NCBI GenBank assembly: GCA_963734365.1
Contig: CAVTGV010000010.1
Span: 310,001 to 374,000, forward strand
Direction: 5' to 3'
Length of the DNA: 64,000 bases
Origin: JACVRW01 sp963734365
GTDB taxonomy: Bacteria; Actinomycetota; Thermoleophilia; Solirubrobacterales; Thermoleophilaceae
Each line of letters opens with the position of its first letter. The stretch's first letter is position 1. The notes under the pieces were generated by a model that worked only from the letters and a program-made list of their open reading frames with translations, was not told where the DNA came from and searched no databases. Position numbers and translations under genes: made by a program. This document shows positions 20,506 through 28,906 of this stretch, piece after piece.

Positions 20506-22598
20506 AGGGCCTGCTCGGCCGCCTCGCTGCGCTCGAGCGCCCGCTCCATCAGCTCGCGGTGCACCGAACGTGTATTGCCCCTGCGGCGCTCCCACGACTC
20601 GTCCGGGCGCAGCTCCCAGGCGAAGGTGTCGTCGGCGAAGCAGCGCTTGAGCGTGTCCTCGATCTCGGCCTTGAGCGGGTCCGACACGACCGGCGCCAGG
20701 AGCTCCACCCGCGTGTCCAGATTGCGCGGCATCAGGTCGGCCGAGCCCATCCAGTAGAGGCGCTCGTCCCCGCGCCGGAAGCCGTACACCCGGCAGTGCT
20801 CGAGGAAGCGCCCGACCACGGAGACCACGGTGATGTTCTCGGAGACGCCCGGCACGCCCGCGCGGAGGCAGCAGATCCCGCGTACGTTCACGTCCACCCG
20901 GACGCCGGCCTGAGAGGCGGCGTAGAGCGCGCGGATGCAGCGCGCGTCCACAAGCGAGTTGAGCTTGAGCACGATCCTGGCGTCGAGCCCGTTGCGGTGC
21001 GCCTCCACTGTTCGCTCCACCTCGCGCAGGAACCACTTGCGCATGTGATCGGGTGCCACGATCGCCTTGCGGTAGTCCGGCGAGCGCGCCGCGCCGGTGA
21101 GGGCGTTGAACAGCTCCGCCACGTCCTGGGCAATTTCGCGGTCGGTGGTGAAGAGGCCGAAGTCCTCGTACAGCCGGGCGGTCTTGGCGTGGTAGTTACC
21201 GGTGCCGATGTGCACGTAGTGGCGCACGCCCGAGCCCTCGCGGCGCACCACCAGCAGCGCCTTGGCGTGCGTCTTGAGCCCGGGCAGGCCGTGAACCACA
21301 TGCGCGCCGGCCTCCTCCAGCGAGCGCGACCAGCCGATGTTGCGCCGCTCGTCGAAGCGCGCCTTTAGCTCCACGAGGCACACCGCCTGCTTGCCGCGCT
21401 CGGCTGCCTCGATCAGCGCAGGAATGAGGGCCGAGTCGTCCGAGGTCCGGTACACGGTCATCTTGATGGCGAGCACCGCCGGATCGCGCACGGCCTGCTG
21501 GATGAAGCGCTCGACGCTCCCGGCGAACGAGTCGTAGGGGTGATGGACGAGCACGTCCGAGGCGCGCATCGCGGCGAGCACGTCCGTCCGGCCCTGCTCG
21601 GGGTCCGCGAACGCCGGCTGGTTGACCGGCGTCCAGGGCGGATCGCGAAGCTCGCGGTAGCCCTCGATGTTGTGCACCGCCCACAGGTCCTCCATGTCGA
21701 GAAGGCCCTCCACGTCCACGACCTCTGACTCTTCGATCGCGAGCTGCTCCACCAGGTAGTCGCGCATGTCGGGATCCATCGAGTTGGAGACCTCGAGCCG
21801 GACCACTTCGCCGAAGCGCCGGCGTCGCAGTTCGTCCTCCACAGCCCGCAGCAGGTCGTCGGCCTCGTCGGAGACCGTGAAGTCGGCGTCCCGGCTGACC
21901 CGGAAGTAGTCGTGGCGCAGAATCTGCATGCCCGGGAACAGCTCGTCGAGATGGCGGGCGATGATGCTCTCGAGCGGGACGAACACGTTCCCGGCGATCG
22001 GCACGAAGCGCGGCAGCACCTCCTTGGGCACCTTCACGCGGGCGAAGGTCTCGACCCCGGAGACGGGGTCGCGCAGCCAGACCGCGAGTGACAGCGAGAG
22101 GTTGGAGATGTAGGGGAACGGCCGCCCCGGGCCGACGGCGAGTGGCGTGAGCACCGGGAAGATCTGCTCGGAGAAGATGCGGTCGACCTCCGCGAGCTCG
22201 TCGGAGTTGCACTGGTCCGGGTCGATCACCCGGATGCCGTGCTCGGCGAGCTGCGGGCACAGCTCGTCCGCCCACACGCGCGACTGCCGGCGGCCCAGCT
22301 CTCGCAGTCGCTCCGCGATGATGTCGAGCGTCTCGCTCGGCGCCAGCCCGTCGGGGCCGCGGGCGTCGATGCCAGCGTCCACCTGATCGTGGAGTCCCGC
22401 CACGCGGACCATCACGAACTCGTCGAGATTCGACGAGTAGATGGCGTTGAACTTGACCCGCTCGAGGAGCGGCACGTCGTGGTCCTCGGCCAGCTCGAGT
22501 ACGCGCTCGTTGAACTGAAGCCAGGACAACTCACGATTCACGAACAGCTCGGCCGAGTCGAGGGATGGAGCTTCCGTTGCTGCGGTGATTGCTTCCAT
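20502..22598 (-). CDS. ppk1: Polyphosphate kinase 1
   Basis: 698 residues, normal for PPK1, which reversibly makes polyphosphate from ATP. Domains in order: the N domain (FVNRELSWLQFNERVLELA), the head domain with IYSSNLDEFVMVRVAGL, and the phospholipase-D-like catalytic C domains. Catalytic His regions are visible in LKTHAKALLVV and GTGNYHAKTARLYEDFG, and the C-terminal block SADLMPRNLDTRVELLAPV is intact. The ATG at 22598 gives the standard N-terminus. It lies divergent to a SixA-like phosphatase and 0.5 kb from ppx and the pst operon. Confidence 0.97.
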   Translation of the reverse strand: MEAITAATEAPSLDSAELFVNRELSWLQFNERVLELAEDHDVPLLERVKFNAIYSSNLDEFVMVRVAGLHDQVDAGIDARGPDGLAPSETLDIIAERLRELGRRQSRVWADELCPQLAEHGIRVIDPDQCNSDELAEVDRIFSEQIFPVLTPLAVGPGRPFPYISNLSLSLAVWLRDPVSGVETFARVKVPKEVLPRFVPIAGNVFVPLESIIARHLDELFPGMQILRHDYFRVSRDADFTVSDEADDLLRAVEDELRRRRFGEVVRLEVSNSMDPDMRDYLVEQLAIEESEVVDVEGLLDMEDLWAVHNIEGYRELRDPPWTPVNQPAFADPEQGRTDVLAAMRASDVLVHHPYDSFAGSVERFIQQAVRDPAVLAIKMTVYRTSDDSALIPALIEAAERGKQAVCLVELKARFDERRNIGWSRSLEEAGAHVVHGLPGLKTHAKALLVVRREGSGVRHYVHIGTGNYHAKTARLYEDFGLFTTDREIAQDVAELFNALTGAARSPDYRKAIVAPDHMRKWFLREVERTVEAHRNGLDARIVLKLNSLVDARCIRALYAASQAGVRVDVNVRGICCLRAGVPGVSENITVVSVVGRFLEHCRVYGFRRGDERLYWMGSADLMPRNLDTRVELLAPVVSDPLKAEIEDTLKRCFADDTFAWELRPDESWERRRGNTRSVHRELMERALERSEAAEQAL

Positions 22599-22614
22599 AC
22601 TCAGCCTCCGTCGG

Positions 22615-22620
22615 TAGTGT
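22615..22620 (+). promoter_or_regulatory. -10-like TAGTGT before the SixA-like gene
   Basis: TAGTGT ends 8 nt before the GTG at 22629, with no Shine-Dalgarno between. Another instance of the leaderless pattern. Confidence 0.4.
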
Positions 22621-22628
22621 GACGCGTC

Positions 22629-23060
22629 GTGCTTTGGCTGCTTCGCCACGGTGACGCCGCGAAGGGCTCTCCCGACGCGGAACGTCCGCTGACCGACAAG
22701 GGCCGCGCCCAGGCCAGGGCCGCGGGAGAGGCGCTGAAGGCGCTGGGAGTGGACTTCGATGCCTGCCTCACGAGTCCCAAGGTACGCGCTCTGGACACCG
22801 CGAGGATCGCCTGCACGCCGCTCGGCGTCGAGCCGCAGCTCGAGTCGGGGCTCGCAGCGGGATCCTTCGACGCCCGGGAGCTCACCGCCGGGCTCGGCGA
22901 CGACGTGCTCTTGGTGGGCCACGATCCGGACTTCTCGAACGCCGTCCACGACCTCACCGGCGCGCGCGTGAGCATGAAGAAGGGCGGCCTGGCGGGTGTC
23001 GACGGCGACGAGCTCACCGTGCTCCTGCGCCCCGCCGAGCTGAAGCGGATAGCCGGTTAG
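22629..23060 (+). CDS. SixA-like histidine phosphatase
   Basis: 143 residues of the histidine phosphatase superfamily: LLRHGDAAKG with the phospho-accepting His of the RHG motif, CLTSPKVRALDTA and VGHDPDFS with the second catalytic His. The small size matches SixA-type phosphohistidine phosphatases, which dephosphorylate HPt domains or small phosphoesters. The GTG start lacks a Shine-Dalgarno. It lies between ppk1 and ppx and overlaps convergent ppx by 4 nt. A link to polyphosphate metabolism is suggested by position only. Confidence 0.88.
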   Translation: MLWLLRHGDAAKGSPDAERPLTDKGRAQARAAGEALKALGVDFDACLTSPKVRALDTARIACTPLGVEPQLESGLAAGSFDARELTAGLGDDVLLVGHDPDFSNAVHDLTGARVSMKKGGLAGVDGDELTVLLRPAELKRIAG

Positions 23061-23941
23061 GCAAGCTGCCTTCCCTCCACCAGCTCCAGCAGCACACCCT
23101 CACGCAGCCCGCCGCGCGCGATGCGCAGGGGCAGGCCCAGCAGGTCTGAGATCGCCTCCAGCACGAGTATCCCGGCCGGCAGCAGGCGTACTCGCTCGCT
23201 GTCCAGCTCGAAGCGCTGGGCCACCTCGGGGATCGGCGTGGAGTAGAGCACGCGGATGCCGCGCTCGAGCGTTTCGTGGGCCAGCTCCGCGCCGAGGAGG
23301 CGGCGCAGCGACGTTGCCGTTCCGCCCACGGCCACCGCGCTGTCGGCGGGCGGCGGCTCGAGGCCCTCGAAGGCGCCGGCCACGTGCCGGCGCACCTTCT
23401 CGAGCTCGTCGACAGCCGGAGGATCGGAGCGCAGGTAGGCGTCGGCCAGGAAACCGGAGCCGATCCGAAACGACTCGGACCACTCCACGCGCCCGTCCGG
23501 CTCGCCGATGGCGATCTCGGTCGAGCCCCCGCCCACGTCGATCACGGCCACGGTGCCGTCGAGCGGAGCCACGAAGGTCCGCGTGGCCCCCACGAAGGCG
23601 AGCCGGGCCTCTTCCTCGCTGGACAGGATCGTGAGGTCCGTTCGGCCGGCCTCGTAGACCGCGTTCACGAGCTCGTCCCGGTTGGGTGCGTTGCGGATCG
23701 CCGCCGTGGCCACCGCCACCAGCTGCTCGGCGCCCACCTCGCTCGCCACCGCCGCCTGGGTGCGCACCACCTCTGCGGTCTCGGCGATCTTCTCCGGCGG
23801 GATCTGGCCGCCGTCGGCCAGGCTCTTGCCGATGCGGGTGAACGCCCGTTGGGTCACGAGCTCCCGCAGCGTTCCGTCACCGGCATCGGCCACCAGCAGG
23901 CGCGTGGTGTTGCTGCCGATGTCGATGCAGGCGCAGATCAA
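23057..23941 (-). CDS. ppx: Exopolyphosphatase / GppA-type phosphatase
   Basis: 294 residues of the ASKHA-fold Ppx/GppA family: CIDIGSNTTRLLVAD (phosphate-1 motif), ELVTQRAFTRIGKSL, and VIDVGGGSTEIAIGE (phosphate-2 motif). It hydrolyses terminal phosphate from polyphosphate or pppGpp. The length corresponds to the short, single-module actinobacterial Ppx. TTG at 23941 is the start that gives the correct N-terminus, and it overlaps the PhoU stop as TTGA. It is the last gene of the pst-phoU-ppx operon. Confidence 0.93.
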   Translation of the reverse strand: MICACIDIGSNTTRLLVADAGDGTLRELVTQRAFTRIGKSLADGGQIPPEKIAETAEVVRTQAAVASEVGAEQLVAVATAAIRNAPNRDELVNAVYEAGRTDLTILSSEEEARLAFVGATRTFVAPLDGTVAVIDVGGGSTEIAIGEPDGRVEWSESFRIGSGFLADAYLRSDPPAVDELEKVRRHVAGAFEGLEPPPADSAVAVGGTATSLRRLLGAELAHETLERGIRVLYSTPIPEVAQRFELDSERVRLLPAGILVLEAISDLLGLPLRIARGGLREGVLLELVEGRQLA

Positions 23942-24639
23942 GCAGTGGGCGGCGCGAGCTCCGGGTGCGATGCGTCCTCGAACTCGCGGAAGAGCCCGGT
24001 GACGACGAAGGCGGTCTGCTCGCCGATGTCCACCGCATTGTCCCCTATCCGCTCGAGGCAGCGCCCCACGAGCATCATGTGCATCGCCCACTCGCGCGTA
24101 TCGGGGTCGTCCCCGATGTCGAGCGCGCGCTTGAAAACCTGTCGGTTGAGCCGGTCGATCTCGTCGTCCTGGCGCACGAGGTCCTGAGCCATAGCGACGT
24201 CGCGGCGCTCGAAGGCCTGACCGCATTGGATCACCTGTTGGCGGGCCTGCACCCCCATGCGCTCGATGAAGGACAGGATCTCGGGATCGGTGGGCGGATC
24301 GTGCCCAGCCAGCGGAACGAGCTTGGCCATGTTCACGCACTGGTCGCCCATGCGCTCGACGTGCTTGATCACGTGGAGTATCGCGGCCACGAGCCGCAGA
24401 TCTCCCGCCACGGGGGCCTGGAGCGCCAGCAGCGACAGGACCCCCTGGTGCACCTCGAGGTAGCGGCCGTCGATGCGGTCGTCGTCGGCGATCACCATTG
24501 AGGCCAGCTCGACGTCCCGGTGCTGAACGGTCTCGAGCGCCCGGTCGAGGGCGTTGACCACCATGTCCAATGCGCCGATGGCTTGATGCTCGAGCTGTAG
24601 GAGCTCTTCCTGAAACTGGGAGCGAGTCGTGTCGGACAC
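23938..24639 (-). CDS. phoU: Phosphate-transport system regulator PhoU
   Basis: 233 residues with two PhoU three-helix bundles. They carry the metal-binding repeats VIADDDRIDG, KHVERMGDQCVNMAK, VRQDDEIDRLNRQVFK and CLERIGDNAVDIGE. PhoU couples the Pst transporter to control of the Pho response. GTG at 24639 (VSDTTRSQFQEELLQLE) is the natural start. It lies 5 nt after pstB and overlaps ppx by TTGA. Confidence 0.97.
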   Translation of the reverse strand: MSDTTRSQFQEELLQLEHQAIGALDMVVNALDRALETVQHRDVELASMVIADDDRIDGRYLEVHQGVLSLLALQAPVAGDLRLVAAILHVIKHVERMGDQCVNMAKLVPLAGHDPPTDPEILSFIERMGVQARQQVIQCGQAFERRDVAMAQDLVRQDDEIDRLNRQVFKRALDIGDDPDTREWAMHMMLVGRCLERIGDNAVDIGEQTAFVVTGLFREFEDASHPELAPPTA

Positions 24640-24644
24640 GCTAG

Positions 24645-25562
24645 CTAGCCGACCTTGCCGGTGACGTAGGCCTCCGTACGCGAGTCCGACGGGTTGGTGA
24701 AGATCTTCTGCGTGTTGTCGAACTCGACGACACGGCCCGTGCGGTGATCCTCGTCCGACAGCTCTACGGTGAAGAAGGCCGTCCTGTCCGAGACGCGGGC
24801 GGCCTGCTGCATGTTGTGGGTGACGATCACGATCGAGTAGTCCCTCTTCAGGTCGAGCATGAGGTCCTCGATCTTGCCGGTGGAGATGGGGTCGAGCGCC
24901 GAGCAGGGCTCGTCCATCAGGATCACGTCGGGGTTGACGGCCAGGCAGCGAGCGATGCAGAGCCGCTGCTGCTGGCCGCCCGACATCCCGAAGGCGTTGG
25001 TCTTGAGGCGGTCCTTGACCTCGTCCCACAGGGCCCCTTGGTTGAGAGCGCGCTCCACGATCTCGTCCATGTCGCCCTTCATCCCGAGCACGCGCGGGCC
25101 GAATGCGATGTTGTCGTAGATCGACTTGGGGAACGGGTTGGGCTTCTGGAAGACCATCCCGATGCGCTTGCGCACCTCGACCGCGTCCACCTGGGGGTCG
25201 TAGAGATCCTGCCCGTGATAGAGCACCTTGCCGTCCACAGTCGCGCCCGGGATCAGGTCGTTCATGCGGTTGAGACAGCGGATCAGCGTCGACTTGCCGC
25301 ACCCGGAGGGCCCGATGAGCGCGGTGATCTCGTTCTTGCCTATGTCGAACGAGACGTCGCGGACGGCGGGCTTCTTGTTGTAGGCGACCATCACCTCCTC
25401 GAGCGAGAAGATGGCCTCGCGGGGCTTGCTGCCCAGTTCGGGCGCGCCCTCCATGGCCGGAGCGCCCGATTCTCCATGCGGAGAGCCAACACCTATCGGC
25501 TGAGTCAGGCCACGTTCCTCGGCCTTCGGTCGTTCCTGGGGTTCGCTCACGCGCTGGGGCAC
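24645..25562 (-). CDS. pstB: Phosphate ABC transporter ATP-binding protein PstB
   Basis: 305 residues. Walker A GPSGCGKST, Q-loop FQKPNPFPKSIYDN, signature SGGQQQR, and Walker B VILMDEPCSALDP followed by VIVTHNMQQAARVSD are all present. It powers the high-affinity phosphate importer. About 50 residues before SLEEVMVAYNKKPAVRDVSF are a proline/glycine-rich extension beyond the usual start; an internal start cannot be excluded, though ATG 25562 lies 10 nt after pstA. Confidence 0.97.
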   Translation of the reverse strand: MPQRVSEPQERPKAEERGLTQPIGVGSPHGESGAPAMEGAPELGSKPREAIFSLEEVMVAYNKKPAVRDVSFDIGKNEITALIGPSGCGKSTLIRCLNRMNDLIPGATVDGKVLYHGQDLYDPQVDAVEVRKRIGMVFQKPNPFPKSIYDNIAFGPRVLGMKGDMDEIVERALNQGALWDEVKDRLKTNAFGMSGGQQQRLCIARCLAVNPDVILMDEPCSALDPISTGKIEDLMLDLKRDYSIVIVTHNMQQAARVSDRTAFFTVELSDEDHRTGRVVEFDNTQKIFTNPSDSRTEAYVTGKVG

Positions 25563-25572
25563 TCTAGTTCAC

Positions 25573-26469
25573 CTACCACTTCTGTTCGTAACGGTTTCGT
25601 AGCCAGATCGCGACGCTGTTCATCAGCAGGAGCATGATCATGAGCAGCAGGATTCCCGCGGCGGCAAGGGCCGTGTAGTCGTTGACGTCGTTCGAGGGAC
25701 GCGAGATCCAGTCGAAGATCTGGATTGGCATGGCGGTGAAGGCCGAGTCGAGTCCCTCCGGATTGAAGGCGATGAAGGTGGCCGCTCCGATCACGATCAG
25801 TGGGGCCGTCTCGCCGATCGCGCGAGCCAGCGCGAGGAGCACGCCGGTGGCTATGCCGGGGATGGCCGCCGGCAGCACCTGGCGCCAGATCGTCTGCCAC
25901 TGGGTGGCGCCGAGGGCCATGGAGCCCTCGCGGATCGAGGGCGGCACGGCTCGAATGGCCTCTCGCGAGGCGACGATCACCACGGGCAGCACCAGCAGCC
26001 CGAGGGTGAGGCCACCGGCGAGCACCACCGGGCCCAGCGACAGCGGGCCGCGCACCAGGAAGGCGAGCCCGAGGATGCCGTACACGATCGAGGGCACCGC
26101 GGCCAGGTTCTGGATGTTCAGCTCGACGAAGCGGTTGTACCAGCGGGTCTCGTCGGCGTACTCCTCGAGATAGACGGCCGTGGCCACGCCCACCGGGACG
26201 ATGAACAGGGCGCACACGCCCATGAGCCAGATCGTGCCCCAGAACGCGGCCTGGATGCCGGATTGGTCGGCGTTGATCGACGAGAAGCTGGTGATGAAGT
26301 CCCAGGTCAGGTTGGGAGCGCCGTCGGCCACGACGTCGGCGAGCAGGACCGCGAGCAAGAGGATGGACACGCCCACGCAGAGGAGGAGGCCGAGCACGAA
26401 GCCGCGGTCCTTGGTCCGGTTCTTCGCGGAGGACCGCTCGATCCGCGCGCCCGCGGTAGTCGTGGTCAT
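25573..26469 (-). CDS. pstA: Phosphate ABC transporter permease PstA
   Basis: 298 residues with six likely membrane helices and the permease coupling motif region EGSMALGATQWQTIWRQVLPAAIPGIATG. NLAAVPSIVYGILGLAFLV is a PstA hallmark. The ATG at 26469 overlaps the pstC stop (ATGA), so the two permeases are translationally coupled. Confidence 0.97.
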   Translation of the reverse strand: MTTTTAGARIERSSAKNRTKDRGFVLGLLLCVGVSILLLAVLLADVVADGAPNLTWDFITSFSSINADQSGIQAAFWGTIWLMGVCALFIVPVGVATAVYLEEYADETRWYNRFVELNIQNLAAVPSIVYGILGLAFLVRGPLSLGPVVLAGGLTLGLLVLPVVIVASREAIRAVPPSIREGSMALGATQWQTIWRQVLPAAIPGIATGVLLALARAIGETAPLIVIGAATFIAFNPEGLDSAFTAMPIQIFDWISRPSNDVNDYTALAAAGILLLMIMLLLMNSVAIWLRNRYEQKW

Positions 26470-27413
26470 TCGTACACCTGCCTGTACTTCCGCACGAAGC
26501 GGATCGAGATGAGGTTCATGACCAGCGTGATCACAAACAGCGTCATGCCCACGGCGAAGATCGTCTTGTAGCCGATGCTGCCCGTGGACAGGTCGCCCTT
26601 GGCGGACGCCGCGATGAACGCCGTGAGGGTCTCCATCGATTCGAAGATGTTGGCTCCCCACTGGGGCTTCTGGCCGGCGGCGATCAGTACCACCATCGTC
26701 TCCCCGACCGCACGCGAGAAGCCCAGCACGACAGAGGCCACGATCCCGGAGAGCGCGGCCGGGAAGATCACGCGCATCGTGGTCTGGAGCTTCGAGGCAC
26801 CCAGCCCGAACGAGCCCTCACGCAACGACTGCGGCACCGCGGACATCGAGTCCTCCGAGATCGACGCGATCGTGGGAACGATCAGGAAGCCGATCAGGAT
26901 GCCCGCCGACAGGCCGTTGAAGATGCCGACGTCGCTTCCGAAGATCGCTCGCAGGATCTCGGGGGTGAAGAAGGTCAGTGCGAAATAGCCGAACACGATC
27001 GTCGGCACCCCCGCCAGCAGCTCGAGGATCGGCTTGATGGTCTTGCGAACGGCAGGCCGGGCGTACTCGGCGAGGTAGATCGCCGCCGCGAGGCCGAGCG
27101 GCACGGCGACGATCATCGCGATGGCGCTGATGATGAGCGTGCCGGAGACGAGCGGAAGCACGCCGAAGGAAGGCGGGTTGAACAGCGGCGCCCAGTTCGT
27201 TCCGGTGAAGAACTCTCCCAGGCTGACTTCGCCGAAGAAGCTGATCGTCTCCTGGAGCAGCGAAAGGACTATCCCCGTGGTGGTGAGCACCGAGATGAAC
27301 GCCGCCATCATCAGCAGGGCCTTGATCAGGTCCTCGCCCCAGCGGCGACGGCCTGCGCGGAGGCTCGGTGCCTCCGCGCGGGCCTGCGTGACGGCTGACG
27401 AACCGGCTTCCAC
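26466..27413 (-). CDS. pstC: Phosphate ABC transporter permease PstC
   Basis: 315 residues with six membrane helices. TNWAPLFNPPSFGVLPL, LLAGVPTIVFGYFAL and the coupling segment REGSFGLGASKLQTTMRVIFPAAL are characteristic of PstC. It starts immediately after the pstS stop (no gap) and overlaps pstA. Confidence 0.97.
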   Translation of the reverse strand: MEAGSSAVTQARAEAPSLRAGRRRWGEDLIKALLMMAAFISVLTTTGIVLSLLQETISFFGEVSLGEFFTGTNWAPLFNPPSFGVLPLVSGTLIISAIAMIVAVPLGLAAAIYLAEYARPAVRKTIKPILELLAGVPTIVFGYFALTFFTPEILRAIFGSDVGIFNGLSAGILIGFLIVPTIASISEDSMSAVPQSLREGSFGLGASKLQTTMRVIFPAALSGIVASVVLGFSRAVGETMVVLIAAGQKPQWGANIFESMETLTAFIAASAKGDLSTGSIGYKTIFAVGMTLFVITLVMNLISIRFVRKYRQVYE

Positions 27414-28361
27414 CTAGCTGCCGGCGCCGAGCGTGGTCTTGGCCTTGTCGGCCTGAGCGGACGACATCGGCACGATCTGCGACGCCTCGGCGATCGCCTG
27501 GTAGTTCTCGACGACGTAGTCCATGAAGCCCTTGACCTCCGGCTTCTTCAGGGCCTTGTTGCTGCCGTACATGAACAGCGGGCGCGACAGCGGCTTGTAG
27601 CTGCCGTCCTGGATGTTGTCGGGGTCGGGCTTGAGGCACTCGCCGCCGTCGTTGATCCCCACGAGATTGAGCTCGTCCTGGTTCTGCTCGTAGTAGGAGA
27701 AGCCGAAGTAGCCGAGGCCACCGGACTCACCCTCGATTCCCTGGACGAGGACGTTGTCGTCCTCGGACGGCTCGTAGTCGGTGCGCGACACGCCCTCCTC
27801 GCCGTTGATCTGCTCGGTGAAGAAGTCGAAGGTCCCCGAGTCGGTGCCCGGCCCGAACAGGCTGAGCTCGGTGTCGGGCAGCTTGGGATCGATCTGGCTG
27901 AGGTTCTTGACCTTCGAGCCCTTGTTCCACAGCTGCTTGAGCTGGGCGGTGGTCAGGCAGTCGACCTTGAGCTCGGTGTTGGTCACGACCGCGATGCCGT
28001 CGTTGGCCACCTGAACCTCGGTGTAGTCGATGCCGTTCTTCTTGCAGATCGCGATCTCGTCGTCCTCGATCGGGCGCGAGGCGTCGGAGATGGCGGTCTC
28101 GCCGGCGCAGAACTTCTCGAAGCCGCCGCCCGTACCGGAGGTGCCGACGGTGATCTTCACGTTCGGGCTCTGGCCCTGGAACTCTTCCGCAGCCGCCTGG
28201 GTGAAGGGCGCCACCGTGCTGGAGCCGTCGATGCGGATGGAACCGGACAGGTCGCCGCCGCCGCCTCCGCCGCCACCACTGTCGTCGTCGTCGTCGCTGC
28301 CGCAGGCGGCCACGCCAAGGGCCAGGACGCCGCACACGGCGAACGCGAGGAGCTTCCTCAT
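27414..28361 (-). CDS. pstS: Phosphate-binding lipoprotein PstS
   Basis: 315 residues. Lipoprotein signal MRKLLAFAVCGVLALGVAAC with lipobox Cys at residue 20, then an acidic/glycine linker. Phosphate-binding blocks are GSSTVAPFTQAAAEEF, TVGTSGTGGGFEKFCAGE and SDASRPI, with GTDSGTFDFFTEQING further on. ATG 28361 is favoured over an upstream ATG because GAAGGAG lies 8 nt before it. First gene of pstSCAB-phoU-ppx. Pho-box-like repeats lie 86-102 nt upstream. Confidence 0.97.
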   Translation of the reverse strand: MRKLLAFAVCGVLALGVAACGSDDDDDSGGGGGGGGDLSGSIRIDGSSTVAPFTQAAAEEFQGQSPNVKITVGTSGTGGGFEKFCAGETAISDASRPIEDDEIAICKKNGIDYTEVQVANDGIAVVTNTELKVDCLTTAQLKQLWNKGSKVKNLSQIDPKLPDTELSLFGPGTDSGTFDFFTEQINGEEGVSRTDYEPSEDDNVLVQGIEGESGGLGYFGFSYYEQNQDELNLVGINDGGECLKPDPDNIQDGSYKPLSRPLFMYGSNKALKKPEVKGFMDYVVENYQAIAEASQIVPMSSAQADKAKTTLGAGS

Positions 28362-28446
28362 GCCGATGTTCTCCTTCTCGTTGGTCATTACGACGGCGAC
28401 ACTCTCAGCGGCCCACGGGCAGTCTGTTATCCACCTGTCGCCACCT

Positions 28447-28463
28447 TGTGAAAAAGGTGTGAA
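28447..28463 (-). promoter_or_regulatory. Pho-box-like direct repeat upstream of pstS
   Basis: On the minus strand the sequence reads TTCACA-CCTTT-TTCACA, two identical hexamers with an 11-bp period. This is the spacing used by PhoB/PhoP-type winged-helix regulators. It lies between the receiver-less PhoB-like gene and pstS, pointing toward pstS. Confidence 0.7.
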
Positions 28464-28465
28464 GG

Positions 28466-28789
28466 TCAATCCGAGGACAGCCGGTAGCCGAACCCGAAGT
28501 GCGTGTGGATGAACTGTCGGTCGGGACGCGCCCGCTCGAGCTTCTGCCGCAACTTGCCCACGTAGACGTCCACCGAGCGGTCGGACTTCCGGTAGGGCTC
28601 GCCCCACACGTCGCGGTAGAGCTCCTCGCGGCTGACGATGCGATCGTGGCGCTCGGCAAGCGCCGTGAGCAGCTCGAGCTCGCGCACGGTCAGTGCGAGC
28701 CGTTCGCCATCGAGAAGGGCGCTGAACTCGGCCGGCCGGATCTCGAGCGGACCGATATTGAATGCCCCGTTGCCGTTCGCGGTCTCCAT
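28466..28789 (-). CDS. Receiver-less PhoB/OmpR-type winged-helix DNA-binding protein
   Basis: 107 residues consisting only of an OmpR/PhoB effector domain: LTVRELELLTALAERHDRIV, REELYRDVWGEPY, RSVDVYVGKLRQKLE and the C-terminal hairpin FIHTHFGFGYRL. No receiver domain is encoded: the ~118 nt upstream are intergenic and contain another Pho-box-like repeat. It probably binds the adjacent Pho boxes, without phosphorylation control or as a partner of the full-length regulator at 28907. It lies 104 nt upstream of pstS on the same strand. Confidence 0.88.
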   Translation of the reverse strand: METANGNGAFNIGPLEIRPAEFSALLDGERLALTVRELELLTALAERHDRIVSREELYRDVWGEPYRKSDRSVDVYVGKLRQKLERARPDRQFIHTHFGFGYRLSSD

Positions 28790-28847
28790 GACCCGGCGAC
28801 TGTTCCAGCTATGTGCGGAATGTCCGGTTATCGCGCAGTTGTCAGCC

Positions 28848-28864
28848 TGTGAAAATGCTGTAAA
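28848..28864 (-). promoter_or_regulatory. Pho-box-like repeat between the two PhoB-like genes
   Basis: Minus strand TTTACA-GCATT-TTCACA, again with an 11-bp period. It lies 59 nt upstream of the receiver-less regulator's ATG and 42 nt upstream of the divergent response regulator. The pair may therefore be auto- or cross-regulated. Confidence 0.6.
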
Positions 28865-28891
28865 TCGCGGGGGTCACGCTGGTGCCTGGCG

Positions 28892-28897
28892 TAGACT
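28892..28897 (+). promoter_or_regulatory. -10-like TAGACT before the response regulator
   Basis: TAGACT ends 6 nt before an in-frame GTG (28904) and 9 nt before ATG 28907. Either start would suit a leaderless transcript. Confidence 0.35.
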
Positions 28898-28906
28898 CCG
28901 CCGTGG

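Noticed and set aside
28427..28435. TTATCCACC, an 8 of 9 match to a DnaA box
   Set aside because: Single copy, no dnaA or dnaN, no AT-rich region and no cluster of boxes, so there is no evidence of an origin.
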